A DNA stretch of 64,000 nt from Thunnus maccoyii. Taxonomy: Eukaryota; Chordata; Actinopteri; Scombriformes; Scombridae. This document shows positions 51,798 to 60,715 of the stretch, in pieces; position 1 is the stretch's first letter; every line of letters starts with the position of its first letter. The position numbers and the translations under genes were made by a program. The DNA is taken from NCBI RefSeq assembly GCF_910596095.1, contig NC_056542.1:27658957-27722956 (forward strand). Reading direction: 5' to 3'. The notes under the pieces are model-generated. The model was not told the origin of the DNA, searched no databases, and worked only from the letters and a program-made list of their open reading frames with translations.

Positions 51798-52370
51798 CAA
51801 TTATGTATCTTTCCAAGTTTGCTCCCCTATTTTAAAACATAACCAGGCTGCCATGTTCACCACGTAGCTTTGCTGCTTGCAGATCAGTAGAGTTTTATCA
51901 AATGTGTCATGCTAGTTAGCCTAAGTCCATTTTCCTCACCGTAGACTTTGTAACATGACTTTAGCTTTGTTGTTGTGAAGTCGTGTTATGACAACACATT
52001 TGGGCACTGAACATGATTATTCACTTATTTGACAGAAATACTACTAAAACCAAGCCACCAGAGGATGGCTGCAAAAAAACCCCAAACATAGGATAGTTTT
52101 CTTCTTAGTTTTTTCCTTTTTTGATTTAGTTGTTTATGACATCCCAACCACAAACATGACACAAAAAGTTGCTGCTTTATCAAATTAACCTCTGTGCTCC
52201 ACAATATTAACACTGTCTATGTGTGTGTGTGTGTTTCAGGTGCAAGGGATGCCAGCAGCAGCTCCCAGGGCCAGTGGGTCTATATCAGTGATACCACCGT
52301 TCAGACGGTACCAGAGTCAAGGGTACTCAACTCTCAGGCATACCTGCTCTTCTATGAGGAAATGCTGTAA
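17691..52370 (+). CDS. usp45: Ubiquitin carboxyl-terminal hydrolase 45
   Basis: Cysteine deubiquitylase; in mammals it acts on ERCC1 in DNA repair and is needed in photoreceptors. Coding exons: 17691-17793, 22036-22205, 22516-22616, 23066-23166, 32945-33096, 34765-34860, 35352-35482, 43060-43147, 45975-46056, 46431-46522, 47290-47346, 47509-47640, 48649-49306, 49445-49542, 49703-49789, 49977-50121, 52240-52370. All are GT-AG and in frame, giving 807 aa (human 814). N-terminal MRLKDP and basic stretch; ZnF-UBP about 36-140 (C38, H40, C62, C65, C85, C88, C93, H100, H104, C114, C126, C129, H136, C137 visible). Catalytic USP domain about 190-805: Cys box [14 protein letters not shown] with C202; [14 protein letters not shown]; zinc ribbon C367/C370 and C637/C640; LHLKRFHQ; His box [10 protein letters not shown] with H742; D782 in QWVYISD. 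A long Ser/Pro/acidic disordered insert (about 392-610) splits the domain, mostly in exon 13. The start matches human MRVKDP. Confidence 0.97.
17891..21613. mobile_element. 3.7 kb hAT-type DNA transposon insertion with 8-bp target duplication
   Basis: The insertion is bounded by CAGAGGTTCTCAA at the left and, on the opposite strand, CAGTGATCCTCAA at the right (10 of 13 match), the hAT-type end seen in many teleost CAGTGGTTCTCAA elements. GCATAGTG is repeated exactly at 17883-17890 and 21614-21621, the 8-bp duplication expected of hAT. The sub-terminal ends also carry the family's GGACCC/GGGGTCC motifs. No intact transposase frame is visible in 3,723 bases, so it is nonautonomous or decayed. 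It lies in usp45 intron 1. Confidence 0.85.
19414..19581 (+). other. Short exon-like open frame inside the hAT insertion
   Basis: A splice-acceptor-like TGCCTGCAG precedes an ATG opening a 55-codon frame starting [16 protein letters not shown]; a donor-like ACT|GTAAGA lies inside it at about 19487. The composition (Lys/Glu/Leu, helical) looks more coding than its surroundings. I recognise no family; it may be a relic exon of the element's own gene. Confidence 0.2.
23687..24679. mobile_element. 993-bp nonautonomous hAT-like element with 8-bp target duplication
   Basis: Left end TAGGACTGGGCTGTTAATC and right end reading TAGGGCTGCTGGATTAT on the opposite strand form imperfect terminal inverted repeats. 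GTTTGTCA flanks it exactly on both sides (23679-23686 and 24680-24687). Sub-terminal ATTATGATTTTTGCCATAAT-type sequence is shared with a common teleost repeat family. Within it, 24,150-24,320 contains another repeat-like block (GGTTTCTC units). It lies in usp45 intron 4. Confidence 0.85.
25190..25640. other. GC-richer island in usp45 intron 4
   Basis: About 450 bases are distinctly GC-richer than the surrounding AT-rich intron and contain CpGs, but the open frames on both strands have no recognisable domain and no convincing exon boundaries. It could be a regulatory element or simply local composition. Confidence 0.25.
30083..30109. repeat. (GT)n microsatellite
   Basis: About 13 GT units in usp45 intron 4. 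Confidence 0.9.
33555..33900 (+). mobile_element. 3' fragment of a CR1/L2-type LINE
   Basis: The translation shows the end of a non-LTR retrotransposon ORF2: GDRAF, SAAPRL, NSLP and a Lys-rich FKK-like stretch, with a stop and frame break. It is followed by a 3' UTR with TTTGAGTTTCGCTATGAATG and GTGCTAAAAATTAAATG, resembling the AGTGCTATATAAATAAA-type LINE tail. 5'-truncated and inactive, in usp45 intron 5. Confidence 0.65.
35991..36777. mobile_element. Nonautonomous DNA element with ~50-bp terminal inverted repeats
   Basis: The left arm (35991-36040, beginning GAGACTCTGGACAGACAACT) pairs with the complement of 36729-36777; shared blocks include GACCTGCAAGGA and AGGATCACATGAC. No transposase frame lies in the ~690 bases between. 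The true outer ends may extend a little further, and I could not find a target duplication, so the superfamily is open. It lies in usp45 intron 7. Confidence 0.7.
37449..37488. repeat. Imperfect (GT)n microsatellite
   Basis: GT units with CG interruptions in usp45 intron 7. Confidence 0.9.
38450..38660. other. GC-richer unique island in usp45 intron 7
   Basis: Unique-looking, GC-richer block (CAGCTGAGTACC, GGCCTGGACTAGGACC) with no open frame of note and no repeat signature. Candidate conserved non-coding element; unproven. Confidence 0.2.
40916..40945. repeat. (CT)n microsatellite
   Basis: About 13 CT units in usp45 intron 7, in a pyrimidine-rich stretch that begins near 40,820. Confidence 0.9.
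42532..42611. mobile_element. 80-bp palindromic Tc1/mariner-type MITE
   Basis: Two arms, TACCAGTCAAAAGTTTGGACAC and the complement of GTGTCCAAACCTTTGACTGGTA, are nearly perfect inverted copies separated by about 25 bases, with TA at both outer ends. Transcribed, it would fold into a long hairpin. The end sequence is a well-known Tc1-type family in fishes. It lies in usp45 intron 7, about 450 bases before exon 8. Confidence 0.85.
42953..43026 (-). mobile_element. tRNA-derived SINE fragment
   Basis: On the minus strand the block contains a degenerate B-box-like GGCAGTTCAATCCCC, then CATGTCGAAGTGTCCTTGAG and CAAGACACCGAACC, the body of a widespread teleost tRNA-derived SINE. Only about 75 bases remain. 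It ends about 30 bases upstream of usp45 exon 8, next to the polypyrimidine tract. Confidence 0.6.
43168..43659. mobile_element. ~490-bp nonautonomous DNA transposon next to usp45 exon 8
   Basis: CATGCCCCTTTCACACATG at 43168-43186 is inverted as CATGTGTGAAAGGGCAA at 43642-43658. The interior contains TGTCCGA repeats and no transposase. Its left end lies only 20 bases after the exon 8 splice donor. No clear target duplication was found. Confidence 0.7.
44340..44700. other. GC-rich island in usp45 intron 8
   Basis: GC-rich, CpG-containing unique sequence with an imperfect internal inverted pair (TGCCACTTAGGGGACTTGCAAGTGGCA, 44560-44586). No supported exon. Candidate regulatory element only. 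Confidence 0.25.
45180..45630. promoter_or_regulatory. Candidate enhancer rich in homeodomain and CCAAT-like motifs
   Basis: Contains CCAATTATCACCAATTAG (45203-45220), GGTAATTAATTAG (45408-45420) and CCAATTATCTATTGATTGG (45578-45596), separated by GC-rich unique sequence. ATTA cores recur. Such texture is typical of developmental enhancers hosted in introns of bystander genes; this is inference. Confidence 0.3.
45692..45711. repeat. (AC)n microsatellite
   Basis: Ten AC units in usp45 intron 8. Confidence 0.85.
51745..51800. repeat. C-rich and (CAA)n low-complexity tract
   Basis: ACCCCCCCACCACCACC followed by about eight AAC/CAA units in usp45 intron 16. Confidence 0.85.
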
Positions 52371-54300
52371 TGTGACCGGAAGTATTTTATACTAGATATC
52401 TGTTTTGCTTTGTATTGTTTTTGGTACAGCCTGTACAAATCCTCTTACTGTATCTGTGGAGGAGAGAAGAAAAGGGAAAGACTATACACTCACTTTTCTT
52501 ACATGAGAGGAATGACCATTGTGTCATTTTCAATCTAAAACTGGCACTTCTAAATCTTAGATATATATATATATATAAAAAATACATCAGAAGGTAATTA
52601 TTTTCTGCTTTGATATAGTCCCAGTTTTCATTCATGTTTCCTATTTTAAAAATCCTACCCTGTAATAAGAGGTCAGGAGAAGAGTGTTATTGAACCTGAG
52701 CTGTTCTAACTTTGTCGTCTATCTCTGTCACATTCTGAAACTGAAAAGTTGATGTCAATTGTGTGTGTGCGCACACTGCACATACAAATGTATGAGAGAA
52801 TGAGTGAATGAGTGAGTGAGTGAGAGACAGACAGGAGAATGTAATTTTAAGGTGCTATGTGTATCATTTTCACATCAGTAAATGATTGCCACATACAGGT
52901 TGAGTCAGTAGTGTAGTTAGTATATAATTAACATAAACACGCACAAACATCATGAAGAAGATTGGCTCCTCTGTCAGTGCTCTACACTAAAGATTGTACA
53001 TTTTGTGGCCCTGGCTCAGATTTGGTGAGAAATCTCCTTGATTGCTTCTGGCAATGACAGATGATAGATGTGAGAAACACCAATGGAAAAATGAATTCTG
53101 ACATTTTTGTCCTCTTCCGTAAAGAGAATGATGCTGAGGATGAGGACAAATCTGGCGTCCTTTATGACGAGGTTTACGGGAAATGTGGTTACATATGAGA
53201 ATCTTGATCACTAATAATACCAGTGGTTAGTTATTGTCTGAGCTTTGGCCATATTTATTTATGATAATAATAATATTGACATACTGGTTTGAATTGCTAC
53301 ATATAGCACCTTTAAGTAGTAGCACAACACAGTTATTTTACAGCCTACATTGGTAAAACGGATTGTTCTTCTTTTTTTTTTTTTACATCAGAATGTATAA
53401 ATGTAAGACTATCAGTATGTTACATTTGCCAAAGACAGGTTTTGCAACTGCAGGTCATAGCAGAAAATCAAAACCAAACACACAAGGAGTTTCTTTTACA
53501 TTTGTTCAGGTCATCAGTATGGTTTCGAGTGTTGTTGCACAAACAAACTACTCAACCTACATTCATCAGATCAACAAAGCACCTTGTCTGCCTTCATTGT
53601 ATTTCAGCTCAACTGTAACTGTTTAGGCGCACACACAAACCCATTAAGATGTTCAGCAAAGAGTTAGCGCTGCAACAGACGGACTTCTTAAACACTAATA
53701 CCATCAGTAAGGTTCAGCAAAAAAAAATAGAAATAGAAAAACTCAAAGGCTCTAAGCCCTACTAGAAAAAACATCTTTGCTGTCTTGTGCATGGGGTTAT
53801 GTTATAATGAATGTATTGCCTATTCTTGAAATGTCTGTGTTAAATGAGCTGTTCATCTTTTTCTATGAAAACATTTTAGATGAAAACATTTTCATTTTTC
53901 TTGCTTGTTGGACATTTGCCAAATCAGTAGGAGGGAAAGGGTTTAAGATGTGTGTTAGAATAAAGAGGTTTATTGTTTTCTTATGCTTAAGGTTAAGAAA
54001 CCTGTGCATGGTGAGAAGAAAAACATATGCAGAGTTGAATGCAAAGAGGGAAATGCGTGGCATATTTATGTACAGTATAACTTACTGTAAGCAAAAATAA
54101 TGAGTATATGTAATTGTATATACTAAAAACAATACAATCATGGTGCTTCAGGCTTGCAGGGTTTTTCCTCGGGACAGATTTTTGTTTCCAGAAAAAACAT
54201 ATTTAATTACAAAATGATTGATGATGAACATTTGGAATGAGTATAACTACATACTGTATCAAAAACAAAATAAATCTAATTTATGAAGTGAATATTCTAC
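52371..54300 (+). other. usp45: Probable usp45 3' UTR
   Basis: After the stop codon (52368-52370) the first canonical AATAAA hexamers that I noticed are at 53959-53964 and 54269-54274, suggesting a 3' UTR of about 1.6-1.9 kb. It contains a (TA)n tract at about 52560-52577 and T-rich stretches. The end is not determined; earlier non-canonical signals are possible. Confidence 0.4.
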
Positions 54301-56587
54301 AAGAATCGTCTCTCTCTTTATGTTTTAGCCCCTCTTGTTCATCAGCAATAGTAGAAGAGAGATCACGATGGAAAAGGTTTTGTTGTTTTGGCTTTGGAGT
54401 TGATGTCATCCTGTTTTTACTCTAAGCGAGATGTTGTCGAGCATCGCTCTCGGCTGTCACTGTGTATCCCATGGTGCCATATTCAACCCATCCTCGCCAG
54501 TGATCCGCTCTGACGGGTGCAAAGCAGCACTGCTTCAGAACATGTCGCGAGCTGGTGAAGAGGAGGTGGGTGTGGAATCAGGAAAAGGGCAACGTCCAAA
54601 AACATCGCCTCGCGCGTCCTCTTGTTCCCACATGCTGTGACATCCGAGTCGTGCTGCTGGAACATTAAAACAGGTTGTCAAGCCGCCACCAACAAAAGAG
54701 CAAATCTTTTCTGAAATGTATTTGTCTATTTTTAAAATGGCAGGGGGGTGGCTTTTGGCTCGGGGACATGCTGCTGAAGCATTAGATGTGATTTAATCCC
54801 AGTTAATGAAAGGCACCCTCCCCCCTGTGTGAGACAGTTGTAAGAAACTGATAAGGTGGTGCTGCAATGCTACTCACTATTTACCTTTCTACCAGCAGTG
54901 GAGGTTAAATTTGGATGCTCTCACCATGCACAGCCATTGCCACTGTCAGTCTCACCTAGCTTGACACCCCACCACACATAGCCTGCATTAATGCACAACA
55001 CTGTAAACACATTTGTTCATGCTACACACACTACACATGCCTTAGGCTTTGCTCTTCACAGTTCTTACACATCAACGCCACAATCTAACACCAACATAGC
55101 ACTTTGCAGAGTACTGAACAACACCTGCATGTAACCCTTAACTTAAACAGAATATGTGTTAAATACATTTCAGACATGTTCTTGGAAAATGGTGACACGC
55201 TGTAAGAGCTATACCTAACACTGTAGTCACAAGCTCTTTATTTTGCCACTGTCTTTTGGCTGAAATCACACTCATAAATCTGTAATACTGGACTATCAAT
55301 GACTGCAGTTTATATTTTGTATTTGGCTTTTAAAAAATGTTACGTTGTCAAAAATTTGCCAGTGAAAATTATACAAGAAAGACACCAACACATGCTTATG
55401 CTGCCCTCTACCAATAGACATGTTTGTGCTTTGACAAGTAAAAGTGAGGATAACTGGCTGGATTATCAAGTGGGTTAGTTTGTGGTAATTTAATGAATTG
55501 CAACTTTCTTTGGTATTATCCTTCAAATACATGTAAGCTATATATATAAACTGAAGTGCTTGGCTTTAATGATCTTCAGCAGTTTGGTGAGTGCATCATA
55601 CTATAAACACCCATCTCTTAAAGGACGGGTTCACAGTTTCTCAAGTCTATCTTAAAACGTCAGGTACCCAAATAGAGGTTTTTCTTGCCATAATCATTTC
55701 TCCTGTTCATACTGGCCATTACAAAATGGGGGCCAAAATTCACAGTCCTCCTCCTGTGCTAAAGTCAGAAGTTTACCTGAAGCTGATGTGAATCTTGGCC
55801 ATCTACATGAGTCAAATCAAGTAGATATCTCTCAACATTAGTCTTTCTAGTGTTAAAGTCCCTATTTTTTTTGTCGTTCCTACACAGCTCAACAGGGAAA
55901 CAGTCCAAGGAAAGACAAAGAGGGAATTGTGTTCCAGTGAGGAAAACCTCTTTCAGTGTTTATATGGGCACCTGACTGTTGTTTTAAGACAGACTTGAAA
56001 ATTGTGAACCAAGTGAACCAATCCTTTAATACAGATTGTATTAAAGTCCTCTATGAGGAAAGAATTGAGAATAAAGAATTGTTTGTGGATCTATATCAGC
56101 AGTTGATCCTGCCATTCTGTGTTGAAATGGTTTGTTGGTTTCTGAAGCCTTTTCTTTTCCATTCCTGTTCCTGATGCTTTGTCACCAAAAGAAGAAGTGC
56201 TCGTTATTTACATACACCCCAGATGCACTTTACAAAAACTAAACCTATACTGTGTATGCAGTATTACATATGTAGCCTACAATATACAGTATGCAACACA
56301 GAATTCCTGAATTATGTCTTAATGTTACAATTTTATTATTTTACAATAAATAACAATGAACCAGACAATCAGGCTACTGTGCAAGGCAGCACTGAAATAC
56401 TTTTTACACAGGGAATTTCATTCTGTCCCAGAGTCGTCTTCAGGCAGGAAGCCACAACAGATGTTTTTTTTCAGCCAACTGAAGATGCAACTGAATCCAC
56501 TCGTTTCTGTCTTTGTGACCTTCACCTTGACTGGATGCCCCATGATGATCAACTCATGCACTGCAGTGAGGTGGTGGAGTGAAAACA

Positions 56588-56993
56588 GTCGAGTCTGTTT
56601 CTGGGCTGGGTGTTGGTCGTTCCTCCGTTTCATCCAGGCTATTGTTCAAAGCCATTGTGGACAACAGTATTGGTAAGAGGTTCAGCACTAGCAGTCAGGT
56701 CATCCAGCGCTGCAGTGATGACAGGAGGTTCATCAGTGGGAGTCACAGGAGGTGGTGGAGCCAAAACCACAGCAGAATCTGGTTCTCTGGTGGGCTCCTC
56801 ACTCAAATCATCACAATCAGGACTGGAGCAGTGGCAGAGGGCTCATCAGGAGGAGCCTGAGGAACTGGTTGAGCTGGTATCCTAACACATTCTGGTTCTG
56901 TGCTGGTTGTTGGCTATTTCTTTGCTTCATCCAGGACACTGTTCAAGCCATTGTAGACAGTAGTATTGGTAAGAGGTGGGGTTCAGTGTAGGA
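56588..56993 (-). repeat. Two diverged ~100-bp copies flanking a Pro/Glu-rich coding-like minus frame
   Basis: 56588-56690 and 56889-56993 are imperfect direct copies; both contain TTCATCCAGG, GTTCAA and GCCATTGT, and end in AGTATTGGTAAGAGG. Between them, on the minus strand, 56842-56642 is open for about 67 codons in an acidic/Pro-rich frame (SEEPTREPDSAVV, PPPPVTPTDEPPVI) ending in a stop. Similar composition continues upstream in another frame (QPVPQAPPDEPSATAPV), suggesting a frameshifted relic. I do not recognise the family. Confidence 0.35.
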
Positions 56994-57904
56994 GAAACAA
57001 TGGCAGCTTCAGCAGCCACCACTTCTGCTAGCTGGATGCCAGTGGCAGACTCAGACTGTCTGAGGGGCAGAGGCAAAAAATATAAAGGGCACCTAATACA
57101 TTCAATCAGTGCTGCAGCTACGTACACAGGCATCACACGCTGTGCGTAGGGCATCAAGTACCAGAGGGACCACCAAACAGCACCTCGATAAAGTTGGAAA
57201 TATATTCACAGATTTGAACTTCCCGGATCAATAACTCATAAGCAAAATGTTATTTAGATACAAACAACACCTCTTTTCTACTATAGTAAGTTAGACTATG
57301 AGCTACAACCTAATTGTCCTCCGAGCTGGACTAATAACATTGGTCTCTATGTACAGCCGGCTGTGAGATGAGTGCACAGGGACTGTGTAAAAAGTGCAAC
57401 ACAAAGCAATTACTCAGCACCCAAATGGCCAGCAGCAGCCCTGCATTCAGTGGGCCCCATCAGCAGAGAACAACAATGCGTTTTGGTAAACAGGCTACAT
57501 TCCCAGTTAATATGAACATTTTATAGGGTGATTCAGAATATAAAGAAAAGAACACCACTGTATTAAAAGTATTTACTTTTTAAACATTTATTTTGCAAAC
57601 ATCTCTGTACAATAATACAGGGAATGGGTAACGTTTTAAATGTTTATCAAACACATCGGTAGTAAAAACATGGAACTATTAACATGTTGAGAATTAGCTG
57701 TTTTAAGCAGTCTTTTCAAGGAAGCAAGATTGGTGAAATGAAAGGAGAATTGTTTTGGCCACAGGTCTGTAAATGTTAGTGACCTCGTTATGGTCAGTTT
57801 GGACATCCCTCTCAATGGACAACAGCAGAAGATCTTAGGGCCTTCCTTCTCCACATGTTCAATGTTAATCTCCTTCTCTACAAGTGCAAATTAATCCAAG
57901 CTAA

Positions 57905-59081
57905 AGGGTTGTAGACACAGGAGGGTGGGCATATCAGGCATAGCATTAGACTGGTTTATATTTGATCTCATTGACAGAAATTTCACCATTTCTATTGGTG
58001 ACTTTGTGTCTGATCCCTCTCCACTGTCTTGTGGTGTCCCACAGGGTTCGGTTCTGGCACCCCTGATATTCTCTTTATATTTGCTGCCTTTGGGATGGAT
58101 GATAACTAGATTTAATATTGCTTATCATTTATTTGCGGATGATGTCCAACTCCACTTTATATTCAAACCTAGTGAGGCTTTTAGGTCATCTAGGCTCCAA
58201 AACAGTCTTAACGCTACTAGAGACTGCATGGCGAAAAATTTTCTACAGCTCAATGCTGATAAGACAGAAGTTCTGGTTGTTGCCCCTGGAAAGTATTATG
58301 CAAAGTATTGGGCCTCTTTCCTCCACTGCCCACTCCAACCTGTGTAATGTAGGGGTAATATTTGATCAATCCTCGTTGTTTGACACCTATTTTAAGCAGC
58401 TGACCAGATCTTGTTTTTTTCCAAAATATATAGTAAATTGGGATCTGTAGTTTCAACAACCAAACTAGAGATGCTTATACATGCCTTTATCTCATCTCAC
58501 ATTTACTACTGTAACACACTTTGCTCCTCACTTAGTACCTCTGCCCTTAATAGCCGTCAGGTCAAATAGACAGTCTCACATTACCCCTATATTTAAATCT
58601 CTTCACTGGCTCCCTGTTGCATATAGGATCCGGTTTAAAATTTACATTCTTACTTACAGAGCTTTGCACGGTCAGGCTAAACTTGTTGTCTGTCCTACAC
58701 ACCCGCCTAAAGACCTGTGGTGATTGAGCTCTTGAGGCCGTTGCATCAAAGCTATGGAATGCTCTGCCCACACTGTTATGGTCTGCTGACTCTGTGGATT
58801 CATTTAAAAAGCAGCTAAAGACACCCCTGTTTAGACAGGCATTGGGTAATCTGTATGCAACAAGTCAGTATTTGATGTTTTTACTGTGTATTTTATTGTG
58901 GATTGTGTTTTTCCCTATTGTGTTTTTTAGTTTTGCACTTTTTAATCAAGTGACTTGGGAGATCACCTCATCTGTTATGATTTCGTTCTTTTTTGTATGT
59001 CGCATTCATTCTCTTGAAAAGCACTTTGTGACTGATGTCTATGAAAAGTACTATAAAAATAAATTTTGCTTACTTGAGTAA
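57905..59081 (+). mobile_element. Decayed CR1/L2-clade LINE, reverse transcriptase region to 3' end
   Basis: The frame at 57925-58347 contains the reverse transcriptase blocks GVPQGSVL and FADD (catalytic Asp pair). After a frameshift the downstream region shows the ORF2 C-terminal blocks SLHWLPVAYRIRFK, YRALHGQA, LWNALP and DSFKKQLKT, in different frames. The 3' end is GAAAAGTACTATAAAAATAAA, the usual tail type of this clade. 5'-truncated, with several frame breaks and an apparent internal deletion near 58,720; inactive. Confidence 0.88.
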
Positions 59082-59337
59082 AGAATACTCTAATGATTTC
59101 CTTAAGATATTACTACACCACAACGTTGATTTCTAAATATTAGTATAGAGATGGCTAAGGACCCTACGTATCTAGCTAGCTAGCTACTATCCATCTAGCA
59201 TATTGTTTAGCATGTTATAGAGCTTTGGACAGGCCTACATATAAAACCAACTCAGAAAATACCATCTACATACATTAGTAATGCATCCTTAGTAATATTT
59301 AATCCATATACTCATTTAAATGGTGAAAAATCCTTGC

Positions 59338-59587
59338 CAGGGTTCTACAATAACAGTGGCCTGATGGCCTGGGGCCAGTAAAAACTAACGTCGAGCCAGT
59401 CAATTGAGCAAAAAAATTGGAGATTGCAAAAAAAGTATTAAACTTGGGACCCTCTTACAGTGCCTCAGTCGAATGCACAGAAAAAAACTATGCTGATAGT
59501 TCTCTACCACGTTTTGTTGTCATAAAAGTTGGGTAAAGTGTTGGGGCCAGTCAGACCAGTGGAAAAAAATGTTATTGTTGAACCCTG
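59338..59587. mobile_element. 250-bp nonautonomous DNA transposon (hAT-like MITE)
   Basis: Left end CAGGGTTCTACAATAACAGTGG; right end reads CAGGGTTCAACAATAACAT on the opposite strand. GGGGCCAGT-type sub-terminal motifs occur on both sides. No coding capacity. A target duplication is not clear. Confidence 0.8.
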
Positions 59588-60069
59588 CTTGCTATGTGAC
59601 CTGCACTGACCGAGAGACAATAGAACAATCTGAAGGGGGTGTGACTGAGCAAACTAGTGAGTAGTATCTACAACATGTTTTTAAAGGTGCTTTATTTTCC
59701 TAATGGTCAGCCTACAGAAAGCATCATGGCCAGTTTTACTCCATCATAAAGGCATCTCATAGGGCAATGTATCTCATGGTCTTCTCTGGAAGGGCATTTC
59801 AGCACTTTTTTTTTTTCATTGAAAGGGTACCCAATTCAGTATGTTAGACTTAGGGGAACTTTGTTTGTTAGTTTGTTTGTTGTTTGTTTTTTATTGGTTT
59901 TTCAGATTCAAAATAACTTTTATCATCTTTTCAGTTTTTCTTTTCATGATGTTTGCAACCATATCCCCGTTAGTTTTAGCGGTTAAAGGCAGTGTTTGGC
60001 TACAATGTTGCTACTATTGAGTATAAATAATTAGAACCAAACAGAAAGCCTTAATTATTATATTTACGA

Positions 60070-60196
60070 CAGGAAGTGAAGGCAGCAGCAGTAGCAGAGC
60101 GTCAGTTCACACTTCCTCCAGCAGCAGCTCACTAGTTCACTAGTGCACTGCAGCCATTTTGGAGCCGCAGCGCTGGAGAGAATCTGTCTGGAAAAG
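60070..60196 (+). promoter_or_regulatory. pnisr: pnisr promoter / 5' UTR exon
   Basis: A CpG-containing stretch with GCAGCCATTTTGGAGCCGC (YY1-type CCATTTTGG core at about 60154) ends in GGAAAAG|GTGGGA, a usable splice donor at 60196/60197. It lies 500 bases upstream of the first coding exon. The transcription start is inferred, not visible. Confidence 0.5.
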
Positions 60197-60715
60197 GTGG
60201 GATTATGTTGCTCAAACACAGCGCTGATATAAATTTCCTTCACACGTTCCCGTTAGTATGGAGTTAAATTTTAATGTAAAGTCTCATTTGTTCACCTGTT
60301 TATGGTATTGGTGCGACTATCTGTTAACGTTAGCTTAGCTACCGTTAGCTTGGTTCAGCTTCCTTAGCTCGCTAACGCATGACCAGCAGCGGGTTTACAG
60401 GCTGGTTATTTCACCAGCACCACATTTATTTCGGTGTCATGCGGCAGTAATGACGCAAGACCACCTACAACACACCTCTTATTTGCTCTATTAGCTGAAA
60501 AGAGGTGGTCCGTAGCTGTTAGCTAGAGTCGCTAACACACAGCTAGCCGGTCAGTTTGCGCTAACGCTTACTATTTCATTGGTCATTAGGTGAGACCCGA
60601 CTGTAACATTATAGTACTTCAATCACAGCAGCTGTCGGCATGTCAGCAGAAACGATGCTCGGGGTGCTAATCAAAATGTAAATGCATATTTCAGGTTTGA
60701 ATCCAGAGGAGAGGG

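Larger units (their letters stand above)
54301..60069. other. Intergenic region between usp45 and pnisr
   Basis: No intact gene. 54.3-56.4 kb is AT-rich with no recognisable feature. Then follow a duplicated coding-like relic (56.6-57.0 kb), a decayed LINE (57.9-59.1 kb) and a MITE (59.34-59.59 kb). About 59.6-60.07 kb is AT-rich with GTTT repeats. Confidence 0.5.

Noticed and set aside
56223-56582. 119-codon plus-strand frame after usp45
   Set aside because: Low-complexity aromatic/Ile-rich start and no homologue recognised; the coding-like signal nearby is on the minus strand.
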